From Phoronis australis (lineage: Eukaryota > Phoronida > Phoronidae): a DNA stretch of 64,000 nt. Where the stretch lies: assembly GCA_002633005.1 (NCBI GenBank), contig NMRA01000052.1, positions 795,235 through 859,234 of the forward strand, read 5' to 3'. The notes below the pieces were generated by a model. The model was not told the DNA's origin. It was given only the letters and a program-made list of their open reading frames with translations, and made no database searches. Positions 50,591 to 62,119 of the stretch are shown here, in pieces (position 1 is the stretch's first letter; every line of letters begins with the position of its first letter). The position numbers and the translations under genes were made by a program.

Positions 50591-52097
50591 GCAAGCCTAT
50601 TTTTTCAATAAAAGGTTAATATCTCAAACCTTATTTAGCGGTCTTCATTCTACCTCGTTTATCAAAAAACTGGGCTTTGTCTGTTAGCAAAGTATATATT
50701 GTGTGAAAGAAAAAAGATCAGGGAATACAAAAATATATTTTATATTTAAGTGCAGAAACAGATCTTGGAAAAATCGCGAGATCAAATACCCAAGCGATGC
50801 AGGACGGTGATCGGGGCTCCAGTGAAATACACGACAGGAGTAAATCTGACGACATTTTAGTGATAATGGTCCCTGTGATAATAAATGCCCGATTTCAATG
50901 ATTGTCAAATTCAGTCGCAGCACGTGAAAATGTCTAAAAACTTTTTTGTTCATTTGCTTAATGAGTGATCACTGGTAAGCGGTTAATACTTGATAACTAT
51001 TTAGCTCAACCACTGGTTGATTTAGCAACAACTAAACGAACTTTCCAATGGTATACCACAGTGGAGGATCTAGGATACCATAAGGGGGGCCCCAACATGT
51101 TGCCTCTGGGAATTGGGCAAAGCGCGTTAGTTTGTTTGTGCACGGTCGGTCCGAAAGTTGTGGGGGCCGAGGGTGTGGACTTTATGTTCTGTTCATCTCT
51201 GTTTCTGTCTGTGGACTAAAAAAAGTAAAAAAAGGAACACGATTCCTCCGCCGTCATCCGCTGCCGGTCCTAGTTACTGAACTCAATATTTCCTCACGCT
51301 CTTGCTGTTGCTCTTTTACTTTGCTTGCTGTAGCCAAAGGGGGGCGAGCCCCCTGCCCCCCCCCCCTAAATTGGCCTATGTACCGTAACACAATATCGTT
51401 TGTAAAAATAAGAAAATAATAGCTAAACATGGATTTTCAAACCCTTTGAGAAAGATCAAGTTTGAGTCTAATACTGGAATAAAAATTTTCATGCTTTTAT
51501 ACTTTGAGAAAGAAGCATGCATTGTTTCGCAGAGATTGGTGTTCGATACAGCACGGCGCGAGCTGCGTCGTGTAAAAATTTCAAGATACGACTTAACGAA
51601 AACACGTCTTCTACCTAGGTGGAAAAATTGTGAGATCTTGCGGCAGGTAATATTTCTTCAATTGGGCAAACTGCAGTTGCATTTAACGAAGTGGAATTCT
51701 GTCCACGTAACAAGGGTTAAAAGGTTCCTAACCATTATTCTTTCAGTTATTCAGATTATTGATTAAGTCATTCGGGAACATTTTTCGAGGGAAAGTTCCT
51801 TACATATGGGCAGAGCGTGAGCATTATAACTGGAATTTGATATATTCCGAAGAAAATAAATCCGAAACTAAAAGAGGCGATCCAGATCATCTAAAGAATA
51901 CACTTGTTTGTTGAAAAGTAGAATAAATATACGTCAATAAAACAACAAAAATGGATCACTGAAATTTTCGAATATAATAACATCCTTCGTCAACAGAAAC
52001 AGAAATAAAGTAAAATCAAACACTATATGACAATTGACATCTGATATATGGCGTAATGAGCATGATTCATTGTTGCGGAAAAAGGTAAAGGATGTAA
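50591..52097. other. Intergenic, decayed repeats
   Basis: CAGTGGAGGATCTAGG at 51059 followed by GGGGGGCCCC, and a G/C-rich block at 51340-51367, look like fragments of hAT-like MITEs, but no paired end was found. Otherwise nothing. Confidence 0.35.
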
Positions 52098-52885
52098 TTA
52101 AAAAGTCTTTATGTTCAATCCATTAGATTCAAGTGTGTTGAGCTTATTTATCCAAAACTGTTCTCTTTTGAGTTTGAGGTATTGGAGTTTGTCTATTATT
52201 TGAACAGAAATATCTTGTAGATTATGTTTTTTGGAATTGAAATGATTACCTATAGTATCAGAAATGTTTTTATGTATTATGTTAAATCTATGGTTGCGAA
52301 TCCGAGTTTGAAGATTATGTTGAGTTTATCCTACATATTGAATGGGACATTTTCTACATGTTATTAGATAAATGATATTGTTGGTAGTGCAGTCAGAATA
52401 ATGTTTTATTTCGAAGTGTTCATTGGTTTGAAGACTGGAAGGAAGTATTAGTGTTGATAAAGTTACACATTTTACATCTAGATTTGTTACTATGTGTTGC
52501 CAATGGTTTATTAGTTTTGGTTTTTATAGTCCAAATTTGCTCTAAATAATTTTTTAAGCTTTTACATTATGTCCAAGAAATTAGAGGTGGATGAGGAAAT
52601 AGGTTTTTCATTTGAGGGAAAATATGCAGAGTGGAAAGATGCTTTCTGAAGACGTGGCTAATTCCGTTTAAACATGTACTGAACATGGTTATGAAAGATA
52701 TTCTATTAATAGTATTATTTTTCGCATTTGTTCTTAAAGATTCATTTCTTGTGATTGAGCGGACTTTGTCAAACTGTTTGTATATAAGACATAAAGGGAA
52801 ATGGCGTTGAAGTAAGTAATGTTTGAGTTCTTTTAAACGGTTATTATAGGCAGTTTCTTCTGAACAAATGCGACGAATTCTAAGT
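52098..52885 (-). mobile_element. Penelope-like element, C-terminal half with GIY-YIG endonuclease, decayed
   Basis: The minus strand reads LRIRRICSEE, LKHYLLQRHFP, RKHLSTLHIFP, PPLISW, then NNIIYLITCRKCPIQYVG, TRIRNH and REQFWINKL, ending NGLNIKTF-stop at 52098. This is the region after the RT core of Penelope-like elements, including the GIY-YIG nuclease. Several stops (one at 52326-52328 right after YVG) show it is dead. Confidence 0.85.
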
Positions 52886-53345
52886 GCAAGACTATATGGA
52901 AGGCTTTTCTTACAGGGGTGACATGAGTCAACGTAATAATCCTAATATACCTACATCTTTCATTCGCTCTCTTCTTGAACAAGTACTTTCCATGAACCAC
53001 TTCACCTTCAACAATCAACATTATCTCCAAATATTAGGTACAGCTATAGGCACCAGAGTTGCCCCTACTTTTGCAAACCTTTTTATGGGAAATCTTGAAA
53101 ATAACTTCATCAAATCGTGCTCTGAAAAACCTCTTCTCTGACTGTGGTACATTGACGACATTTTTATGATCTGGACCCATGGCCCACAAAAATTACATGT
53201 ATTCTTAGAAAATATTAACAAATTTCACCCCACAATTAAGTTCACCCACGACATTTATCAAAATAAAATTTCATTTTCGGATGTCACTGTTATCCTTGGT
53301 AATGATAAACTAGAAACGGACTATGCTAACAAGCAATATCAGATA
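52886..53345 (+). mobile_element. Penelope-like reverse transcriptase core, inverted relative to its C-terminal half
   Basis: The plus strand reads YLQILGTAIGTRVAPTFANL, FMGNLE, then, after a TGA at 53139-53141, LWYIDDIFMIWTHG (catalytic YIDD 53148-53159), NINKFHPTIKFTHD and KISFSDVTV, fading at LETDYANK. It stops about where the minus-strand half begins, so the two pieces are one element with its 5' portion flipped. Confidence 0.85.
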
Positions 53346-53779
53346 ACAAGCATATTTTCTGCTGTTTTGTTTCTTGGTCGATTTTTAGGCAATGTGACTT
53401 TTTGGGAGCTATCTCGCTGCTATATAGCTTAGCTAGGTATAGACATTTCCTTCTAAACTCCTTTGTTTCCCTACGGTGTAACCACCACGCGTAGTTCAAT
53501 GCCGATGAGTAACATAAAGCCTCCTCTAATTGTCTGCACGACCCTGCCGTCTACGCAAATACCAATCGGGCGAAGTTGGACGGGTACGGCCCTATAATTA
53601 CGTGAAGCGCTTTGAATCAGAAGCAAATTCAAAATCATTACTAACTTAGTTATCGTTGTAGTTGTTGTTGTTGTCCATCTGTATCATATCTTTAACGGAT
53701 AGGCTGGGGCTGGACCTTTTCCGCAGAGAGTGGGGTTCGTTCGAACCACTCGACCTGGCTACGGACCTGCATTAATTTA

Positions 53780-54560
53780 GTTTTTGATGTGTTATTTGAA
53801 AGTGTGTTCACAGAAAACCAGTCTGAAATAGATTTAAGGTTGTTGTTGATGGTGGTTGATTGATGTAAAGTGTGTTGGGAAGATTCAGTAAGTTTGTAAG
53901 GTGTGACGAGGCAAGTGTCGTCAGCGTAAAGAACTGTGTCTATGGGAGAGGAAAACGTAAGATCATTAATTATGTAAATTAAGAAGAGAAGTGGGCCCAG
54001 GCCAGAGCCTTGTGGATCTCCGGTAGAAATTGGTAACCAACTGAAAGCTGTGTCTCTCAGTGAAACATATTGATGCGGTTTGAGAGATAATTTTTCAACA
54101 GTGTATATTCAACTCCAGTAATACCATAGTGATTTATCTTTTGCAAGAGTATTTGGTGTTCTATTGTGTCGAACGCTTTAGAGAGATCGATAAAGATGAC
54201 CAGGAGATTCATGTCATTATTAAGATGGGAACGGGAACAAATGCGGTCTAAAAGTTCAAGCGAATCAAGTTCTGTAGAATGAAATTTCCTGAAGTCATAT
54301 TGATGTTTATAAAGAATATCATTTTCATTTAGGAAAGTTGAAAGTTGTATATGGATATTTCTTCTATAATTTTTGAGATTGTTGAGAGAATAAAAAAATG
54401 GGTCTGTAATTGCCCAGTGCTCTGGGTCCAAACCATGTTGTTTAAAAACTGGGATTACCTTAGCAATCTTGAGAGCATCTGGAAATATACCAGTGTGCAA
54501 GCCCTGGTTGATGATGAGAGCTTCGCCGAAGCAATTAAAATTTCTTCAGGTTTCGGTTCT
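53780..54560 (-). mobile_element. CR1/Jockey-group LINE reverse transcriptase fragment, 5'-truncated and frameshifted
   Basis: The minus strand reads HTGIFPDALKIAKVIPVFK, then NENDILYKHQYDFRKFHSTE, FIDLSKAFDTIEHQILLQK and LLKNYLSNRIN. A frameshift near 54060 leads into LRDTAFSWLPISTGDPQGSG, LGPLLFLIYI and VLYADDTCL (YADD 53917-53928). The block normally reading NNYRPISLL is disrupted (ITDPFFYSLNNLKNYR). An ACAACA-type tract (~53655-53675) lies at the 3' side. Confidence 0.88.
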
Positions 54561-54608
54561 CTGGTAAAAAGTAATCAAAACTACCTACTAAGAGCCCCCA
54601 CTTCTGGG

Positions 54609-54757
54609 CTGGGTTCCATAAAACTTCAAAATTATCCGCTGGATAAGTTTGAATGTTGCGTGACGTCATGTGAATTGTTCAACAATAATAACGTGGGTGT
54701 GACAATGTGACGTCATTGCTGCTATGCAGCGTATAACTTTCATGCAACTGGGCCCAG
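54609..54757. mobile_element. Possible MITE beside the LINE fragment
   Basis: CTGGGTTCCATAAAACTT...AATTATCCGC at the left resembles the reverse complement of the right side (CTGGGCCCAGTTGCATGAAA, GTTATACGC). Boundaries and duplication are not clear. Confidence 0.3.
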
Positions 54758-54827
54758 GTAGTTGTAAACTATGCGCAAAATTGTGTAAAAAGAATATAAA
54801 TCAGCGATAAGAGGAATTGGCCTACAG

Positions 54828-55165
54828 ATACCATATTCCCCGGAATATAAGGCCACGACTTGTAGCAGAGTATGGCATCATACTAGAACATAAGTCTACG
54901 GCCTTATGGTATAGGTCAGTTGCATTCTGGTGTGAGCAAAATCATTATCCGAATAAAAGGCCGATACGCTGAAGCCAAACAATATTTTATTATCTTAAAC
55001 ATACTAATTTGGGCATGATTGATTGACAAAACCAAAAAATGATAACATAGCCTTGCACGGCCTTATACTTTACTGTAAGGCCATTTCACTCGAATTTTTA
55101 AAGTTTTCTCAAAACACGTTATTTGGCTTATAAGGTCATGGGCTTATATTCCGCGTGATACGGTC
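54828..55165. mobile_element. TIR element, family C copy 2, with 9-bp target duplication
   Basis: Ends ATACCATATTCCCCGGAATATAAG and, on the other strand, GACCGTATCACGCGGAATATAAG. Flanked by GGCCTACAG at 54819-54827 and 55166-55174. The interior repeats ATAAGGCC-type motifs. No transposase frame seen; non-autonomous. Confidence 0.75.
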
Positions 55166-55174
55166 GGCCTACAG

Positions 55175-58100
55175 TGTTTCATTTCATAATGGCGCTCAAA
55201 ATTGACGGATATGATTGCTCCACTAGCATTAACTGCAGAATAACTGACCAACGACAGCCAAGGACCTTATGAAGTTTCTTGAATACCAGGGTTGCAACCA
55301 CTGCCGACAATGAATATCAATGGTGACACAGGCAGCAGAGGTCGAAACTGAGTGTGTCTGTAATGTTCCCAATAATGCTTACTCGTCGTTTCTGCGGGCG
55401 TGACTCAAAATCAGCACAAAACAAAAACAGGCGAGTGTCGTGCTGCATGTATATATATAGCACCGATAACGGCAAAGGCAAAATCGTATTAGCATCAGTT
55501 TTTGTGATGTGTCGGGATGTCAAAACATGCTACTCGCCAGTCAAGACAATACTGCAGCTAAAGACACTGTATCGGATTGTCAAGGGGCCTACGCATGTCT
55601 GCCCAGAAGTGATCCGCTTGTTGTCCGTTCATCCATAATGTTGACATGAATTGATAGTCTGCATCTATTATCATAATTTATTAAGAACAATACTATGATC
55701 CAGATGTCAGCTGTATTCATATTTTGTAATTACAAGGATAGGAAAACCGTTAAAATACCGTATCAATATCGAATCATACCAATAAATCTAAGTGTGAATG
55801 TCAGTGGCGGAATTGCTATTTTCAATGCTTTATATCTTTTCCGTAGAATAAATATAAGGTTCCTTTGTGGTACATAATTTGAAATTTACTGTCAAAATTT
55901 GAATAAACGTTAGGCTGGGTATATAACTCTGTTGTTATAAATCAACGCGTAGATGTAATAAAAACCAATATTTTTTTAGTTTTCAAGCACGCCATTTTAG
56001 TCACACCACGTGACCTGTAGTTAAGGCGGAAAATCTTTTACCCGACCGGGATACGAATCCGAGACTTTCTGCCAACCGGGTGTCTCAAAACCTCGGGTAT
56101 AAGAGCTATATTCACAGTAGACAGCGAACTATCATGCATCACAGCACCATTTTTTGCAACGAGCGGCTTTCGATGAGACGCAACGATGAAGTTTCTAGAA
56201 TGTCTAAAGTGCTTGGAGATCAGTATAGTTAATAGAATTTCTAAAAAGTACACGTGAACTCGCTCTTGCAGGCATATTTACTATTTTCAAGAATTTCGTG
56301 TTGCCAAATATGGAATACCACGACATGGTTTATTTATGAAGGTTAAGAACGTAAAATTTCTAATGAAATCGTGAATTAAAAAAAATTCATAAAAATACCT
56401 TTAAAACAGATCGAGTCGAATCTACTTATTGGTGATGCTAACGAGAGAGTTATTCACTTTGTATTTGAAAGAGCGTCTAGAAAATATCACTATTTTTAAA
56501 GCCCAGACCATGTATATAAACCCCTTAAGCCCTAATTCTCCGTCTCAGCCCCGTAATATATATGCGCGTATAAGCTCTAAGAATTACGTAGTAAACATTT
56601 CCCAAGTGCATACAAGGTAACATTTCCATATGAAGGAAATGTGTTACGTCTATGTCTTGTCATAACAAATAAGAAGACGTGCTTTGCCTTGTGGGAAAAA
56701 TCGACGAAATAAGGAGCAATAACGGATTTTTTTGAAATTTGAATCTAAAGGAAAAATGCTTTAACATCATAGGGAATTCAAAATCTTTACGAAAAAAATG
56801 GTAAAAGTACCTGGTGAACAATTTGCTACAGTTTCAATTGCAGAGAACCACTTTAAATAGTACAATTTAGTCTGTTCTTCGAGTTTCATACCACTGAAAC
56901 CAATAAAATCAGAACCAGTCGGTTTTCAATCTCATCTATTTATTCAGTTTTGGAGCAGTTTTCACATATTGTTGACCCGTTCTGCCCGAAAACTCGCTTC
57001 TAATGCTTTCTCAGGTAACGGATGTCTGTTTATTGCACACAGAGGTCTAGTGTCGAGCACGTCTCGCATCCAACCTTTGGCATCACAGTCTGGTTAAAAA
57101 CTCGAAAACCAAGCTATACGGTTAGATTTTTACCATTTTAAATCAAGATAAGATTTGTGTGCGTATTTCAACTTATTTTTCTCATTTTCATGTGTTCACC
57201 TAGCCTAAGAAATGAGGGGGTCCAACTTGAGAATGCAGACCTTTTACTAAGATTCACAGGGTACGTTCAGAGCTATGAATTGCGCATTCCGCTAATTTTG
57301 GTAGTTCCTGCCTTTTTAGTTGACTTTTGTGTCGCTTTCATCTTTTTTACGGAGTTTTTGTTTTTCTGAGGCGGACCGTTTTGCGCAATTTGTCAAATGG
57401 GGGGGGTCCTTCGAGCCAACCGATCACCCCCCGGGTGCGCACACGATTTTCTGTATTTTTTGAGACCGGCTCGATTTTCAAAAAGTACCAGACCAGAACC
57501 AACTGCACTTTTTGGCCTTAAGATAGATCTACACTTTTAAATGAATGATAGAGTCTATTGGTAACAACGTGTGAACACTTTTTGTTTATTTCAGAATGAG
57601 TTTCATCTACATTGCAGCCGTTTACTCTGGTGAGTATTGCCGGATCATATGACAAAGAAACCATATTTTTCATAACTTTGATTTCATATCAACCAACAGT
57701 CTGTCTGAAATTCCAATCACGCTGCTTATTACGTTTGAGTATAAGACTATAAACGTGACAAACACAATCTTTACCAAAGTCATGATACACAGAAAAAGAG
57801 CGACACTTGATCACAGCGACAAACATTCTCGATGGAGAAGATGTCAGGTACTTTCTCTGAAAGTTTTATCAGACCCCAATAAAACACGTAAATTGAACAT
57901 TTTCATTCCACAAACCAAGGGCCAGTTCCAAAAAACTGACTTAGCTAAGACAAATCTTAAATTTCAGCCAATAAGTCAAACATTAGCTAGTTTGTTGGAA
58001 CGAGCCCCAGCTTCCCTAGCACCGCACTACACTTTAGTTAGATGTTTTAAATAACAACATCAACATAAACCAGTTTAATCAAAACTTATTCACAAAATAA

Positions 58101-59880
58101 TACTCCTTCAACTTGACTTCATTTTTAAATGAGCTGAATTGACATAGAATGTTCCAGTTTTTAAAATATTTCAGTTCTTGTAGTGCATTAACATAACGGC
58201 CGTCGGTTTGCCACTTGAATTACATTGAACTTTGCGTTCTATGAACTTGTTAGTAGGAAACGCAAATAGCTCCCAGAAAGTAAGTTATGAATGTTCAGTG
58301 ATGATCCTCGATTGATGAGACTCATTCTATGTAATAAGATGACGAAAAATGAAAAATATAGGTATTTAAAGAGACATAATCGGCAACACTGATGTGCATT
58401 TGAGATCAGGACCAACATGTATTCGAAGTGACGACCTCATCAGTTGGAGTCCAACGCTTTGCTAGTAGATGAACAGTCATCAGCGTCTTTAGTTGTCCCT
58501 TTTATTGACCACCAGTGATTATTATTATTGTTTACACTCATTGTGTTTTCAGTCGCACTCATATTCCCAGACTTATTATTGGTCTATGGCATCACTCAAG
58601 TGCCATAAGTTTAGTTAGATATAATTCGTATTTATTTCAGACATAATTCCGATTAATGTCAGATATAATTCCTATAAATGTCAGACGTAATTATATCGCA
58701 TACACGCAAGCGATCGGCGGGGTTCATACTGACGTCATCTAACATTTGATTTTTTCGAAGTCCCGGAAAAATGTGTTCCGCGATTAATGTGAGAGAATGT
58801 AAGAGCATGTAACTTCTGGGTCTTTCTCGTACCCAGATCAAAGATCACTAGTCGAATGGATGTATAACATACAATTTGTTATGAATTGTCGCGGTATTAT
58901 TCAAAAATTTGAGAGAGGCGTTTTCCTTTGTTAGTTTAGAAGACAGAATGAGTCTGATTAATATCCCTAAGAACCTGCGACTTGCAGTCCTCTGTAAAGC
59001 TTTTGCTACTAACTTCGCCATTCGTAAAAACTAAAATACAAGTTTTCAAAAATACTTGTGTCCGATATTTTGAATATCGCTACATTTCCATACTGCCTCA
59101 CCTGTGAATATCAATCTACTAGGCATGACAGTTTATTCGCAGGTGCAACAGATTTCAAGTGAAACATTTTGCACCCATCTTGTGCGCAACACTGTTTAAA
59201 ACATTTGTTTTCCGCTTAACGTTCTTCCATGCTATGCTGTGGACGTTTGGGAGAATTGTTTTCGAAAAATGTAATATTTCAAACTTTGATTAGGAGGAAG
59301 GAGAAGGGTGCTATAAATGACGAAGGTTAAAGCAAAACACGTGATTTTATCAACTTAATCTAACACGGATTTCGTTGTTTTTTACTATAGTTTACTGCCA
59401 TCATTCCTTTAAGGAAAAGCGGCCCACAGCATGGCAACGATCTTATTTTACCCCAGTTCTTAATATCTTTTAAACGAAGCTTAATTGTCAAAAGGAGTGC
59501 ACGCTTGTTTAAAAGAATTCAAGTGCATTTAATATTACAAGTTGTCTCGCATACAGTTTCGGTAGGATTCAATCGTCGTCTGCTTTTCCTTTTGTTACAG
59601 AGAATAGTGCTTAATGCTGTTTTTATATCGTGGCGTTGTAGGTCTTATCCTACATTATACTTGTGATGCATTCAAGCTTGATGAAAGACGACTTTCTTTC
59701 CTGAAAAAAATACAGAAAAGAAGCATTGAAGGTATGATCTTTTAACATTCTTTGATGGAGGCAAAACAGTTTATTTTTGAAGCGTCTGACAAGGTTCTGA
59801 CTGGATGAAGTTCTAGATAAAGCGAACATTTGCATGCGCAAGACCCGATACTATGATCTCGTATTTTTACAATGCTTATG
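55175..59880. other. Intergenic, no gene recognised
   Basis: Short open frames only. A degenerate palindromic pair at 57938-58015 (GGGCCAGTTCC-AAAAAACT / GGGGCTCGTTCCAACAAACT) may be a MITE. A 22-bp repeat (CAGACATAATTCC-type, about three units) lies at 58638-58694. TTTGATTTTTTCG plus CCGGAAAAATGTGTTC at 58746-58785 recurs at 61798-61838. Confidence 0.4.
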
Positions 59881-59950
59881 CATGGGCGGCGCACCATAGG
59901 AGGTTGGGGGGCTATAGCCCACCAATTTTTTCAGTGCTGCGCCGCCCATG
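59881..59950. mobile_element. Short palindromic element, family D, single unit
   Basis: 70 bp with perfect 13-bp inverted ends CATGGGCGGCGCA / TGCGCCGCCCATG and one GGGGGGCTATAGCCC core. Opposite orientation to the other two loci. It defines the minimal unit. Confidence 0.8.
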
Positions 59951-60984
59951 CCATATTTTGAAGTTCCCGTTTGCGTTTAGCTATCTTACAGGCGAATGCC
60001 ACCCGATTTAATTAGTCTTTTTTGCCTTCTTAATCGGTCTATTTCCACATCGTCTCGCGCACGGTCGACCTTACCTTGCCAAGAGGTGTCGCATTAACCT
60101 GTGAGGAAGGTGAGAAACGACGCTAGCGACGTCAGTGGTTCATATGCAAAGTGAATGCCGCTATGTTGTGCTGTATCGTTCCCGCTTGTTTGAACTAAGT
60201 AGCTACGAGGAAAGCGAGTATATCGGGTTTTTTACTTCCTCGAGAGTCCGAAATGCTTAGGAAGTGGCTCATGGTAGTGAAGAATGAAATGTATGCTGTA
60301 ACTAGCAAGTATGACATCTCCGTGTCTGTGGCCTGCAGACAACGTCGACAGTGTCTCACGAATGCCGGCTTACCAAATAACTCCATACGTTCCGTTGTCT
60401 GAGCTTGTTCACGGCGCCTCGTATTTCTTCATCACTGTATTCCTGTTCGAATTGATAGCCTGTAAGACTTAACAATCCACCTGCGAAGTCGGGATTGATG
60501 AGCCGCTCTAGCTCGTCCTAAGTCGGGATTGCGAGTTGCCATGTTGACGTTTATTACTGACCGTTCTGTTTCAAAATGAATTATTCTCACTCTAACCAAT
60601 ACTTATATAAAAGTGAAACAAAGTCTATCTCATTAGATTTAATTTGAAATGCTTTTGGAGTGTTCGTGAGTGCACGAAATGATTTGAGAAGCCAGCAATG
60701 AATAGTCACTGCGTTACCGGCTTTAGGTGCAAAAAACTAATTGACGGGACACCGAGGCCGTGTGAGCTCTAATTTAGTGTTTGCTGGCAGAAACTGTTGT
60801 GAAACAACTCGATTTCTACCCCACGACCAGGTGTTAGGGGAATCTTTATTTACATTTACATTACTCAAATAATGATTGTCAATGTACAACTTCTGCCCNT
60901 AGCGGCTTCACGGGCAATAAAATGTAATCGACCGAATAGATTCGTCGACCACAGATTTACCCTGTGGTTTTTCCGCTTGATCCC

Positions 60985-61026
60985 AGACCGCCCCGAGTTG
61001 CTCCAGCAGCCAACTCGGGGCGGTCT
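60985..61026. other. Perfect GC-rich hairpin (16-bp stem, 10-nt loop)
   Basis: AGACCGCCCCGAGTTG at 60985-61000 and its exact reverse complement at 61011-61026. It sits in a locally GC-rich block (60980-61125) that includes CCGGCCGGCCGCC. In bacteria this would look like a terminator; here its role is unknown. Confidence 0.7.
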
Positions 61027-62119
61027 CTCACGAGGGTTTAGCGTTATGGGCCGGGATAACGAGTCAATCCGGCCGGCCGCCGACGGGCCTGATGGGGCTC
61101 CGAGCCACTGGCCAAGATAACGAGCGTTTTGTGTTTAGAACTTAGAAAATCACAAGTCTAAACAACACAGATCTAGGTTCTCCTGTCTGTATCTCACAGA
61201 AAATACTTCGAAATTATCGCCAAACACACCCCAAACTCCTGCTACGGACCTAATTGGCCTGCCGAACTTTGTAGGCTACGGTGTGTCCAAATACCAATAA
61301 ATCCGTAAGAGCGAAATAAAACAACACGTTTTTGTAAGAACTCGGTGCATTTTTAAGGGTTTTACATCGAAGTTTGATGATTTATTGGTGCTAAACGATG
61401 ACTCAAAGCGATAGGCTGACACCATTAACCCGCGTTGTGAACTGCTGAACAGAACGCGTGTGAAACCGATAATTTCAACACCTCCGTCTGCCGTCAGGTG
61501 TCAGGTAACGCAACCGCACGTGTCGTTATGGAGTAGAACTACTTGTATTGATCTAAATTGATACAAATTAGGTTGTTTTTTGGGTGGCATGCTCCTTTAA
61601 ATTGTTGAAACCTGCATTTTCACCCGCTATGACACTATCTATTTCTTTGTCGCACTGTTGGTTATTAATGGACAGACTTTTGTTTCACGACCACTGTGAG
61701 ATGCCCATTCAATTTTTTTGTGTCATGAATCTAGTGATTTGCAACTCGTGACGTCATGAGCAAATTTTGAAAAGACAGACACTGCGGAACCTTACGTTTG
61801 ATTTTTTCGGAGTTCCGGAAAAATGTGTTCTGCGAATATTACTTCATCGACGCCATTCTCGGTACGTTTTTTGTATTTTTTTTTTCAGAAATTAAACAAG
61901 ATCCAAACGCATATTTTAACTATCTGCACAGCCGTTGTTGTTGCTACCATTCGTGATTCGGAAGCAAAAGACAGTCTTTGTTATTCAAATGCGCTCGCTT
62001 ACTTGTTGTCAATGCTATTTTACTGAAAGCACCATGGAAATTATCCTGATTTTGAATTAAAATGCATCTATTAGGTAAAATATTGAAACTCAAAATATGC
62101 GTCGTTATTGCCTGTGATC

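Noticed and set aside
57595-57629. Short first coding exon (MSFIYIAAVYS) with acceptor and donor
   Set aside because: The splice sites look good, but I could not find a convincing following exon or family, and 12 codons are too few to support a call.
61011-61026. Rho-independent terminator
   Set aside because: The hairpin is perfect, but the sequence is an animal nuclear genome and no T-tract follows.
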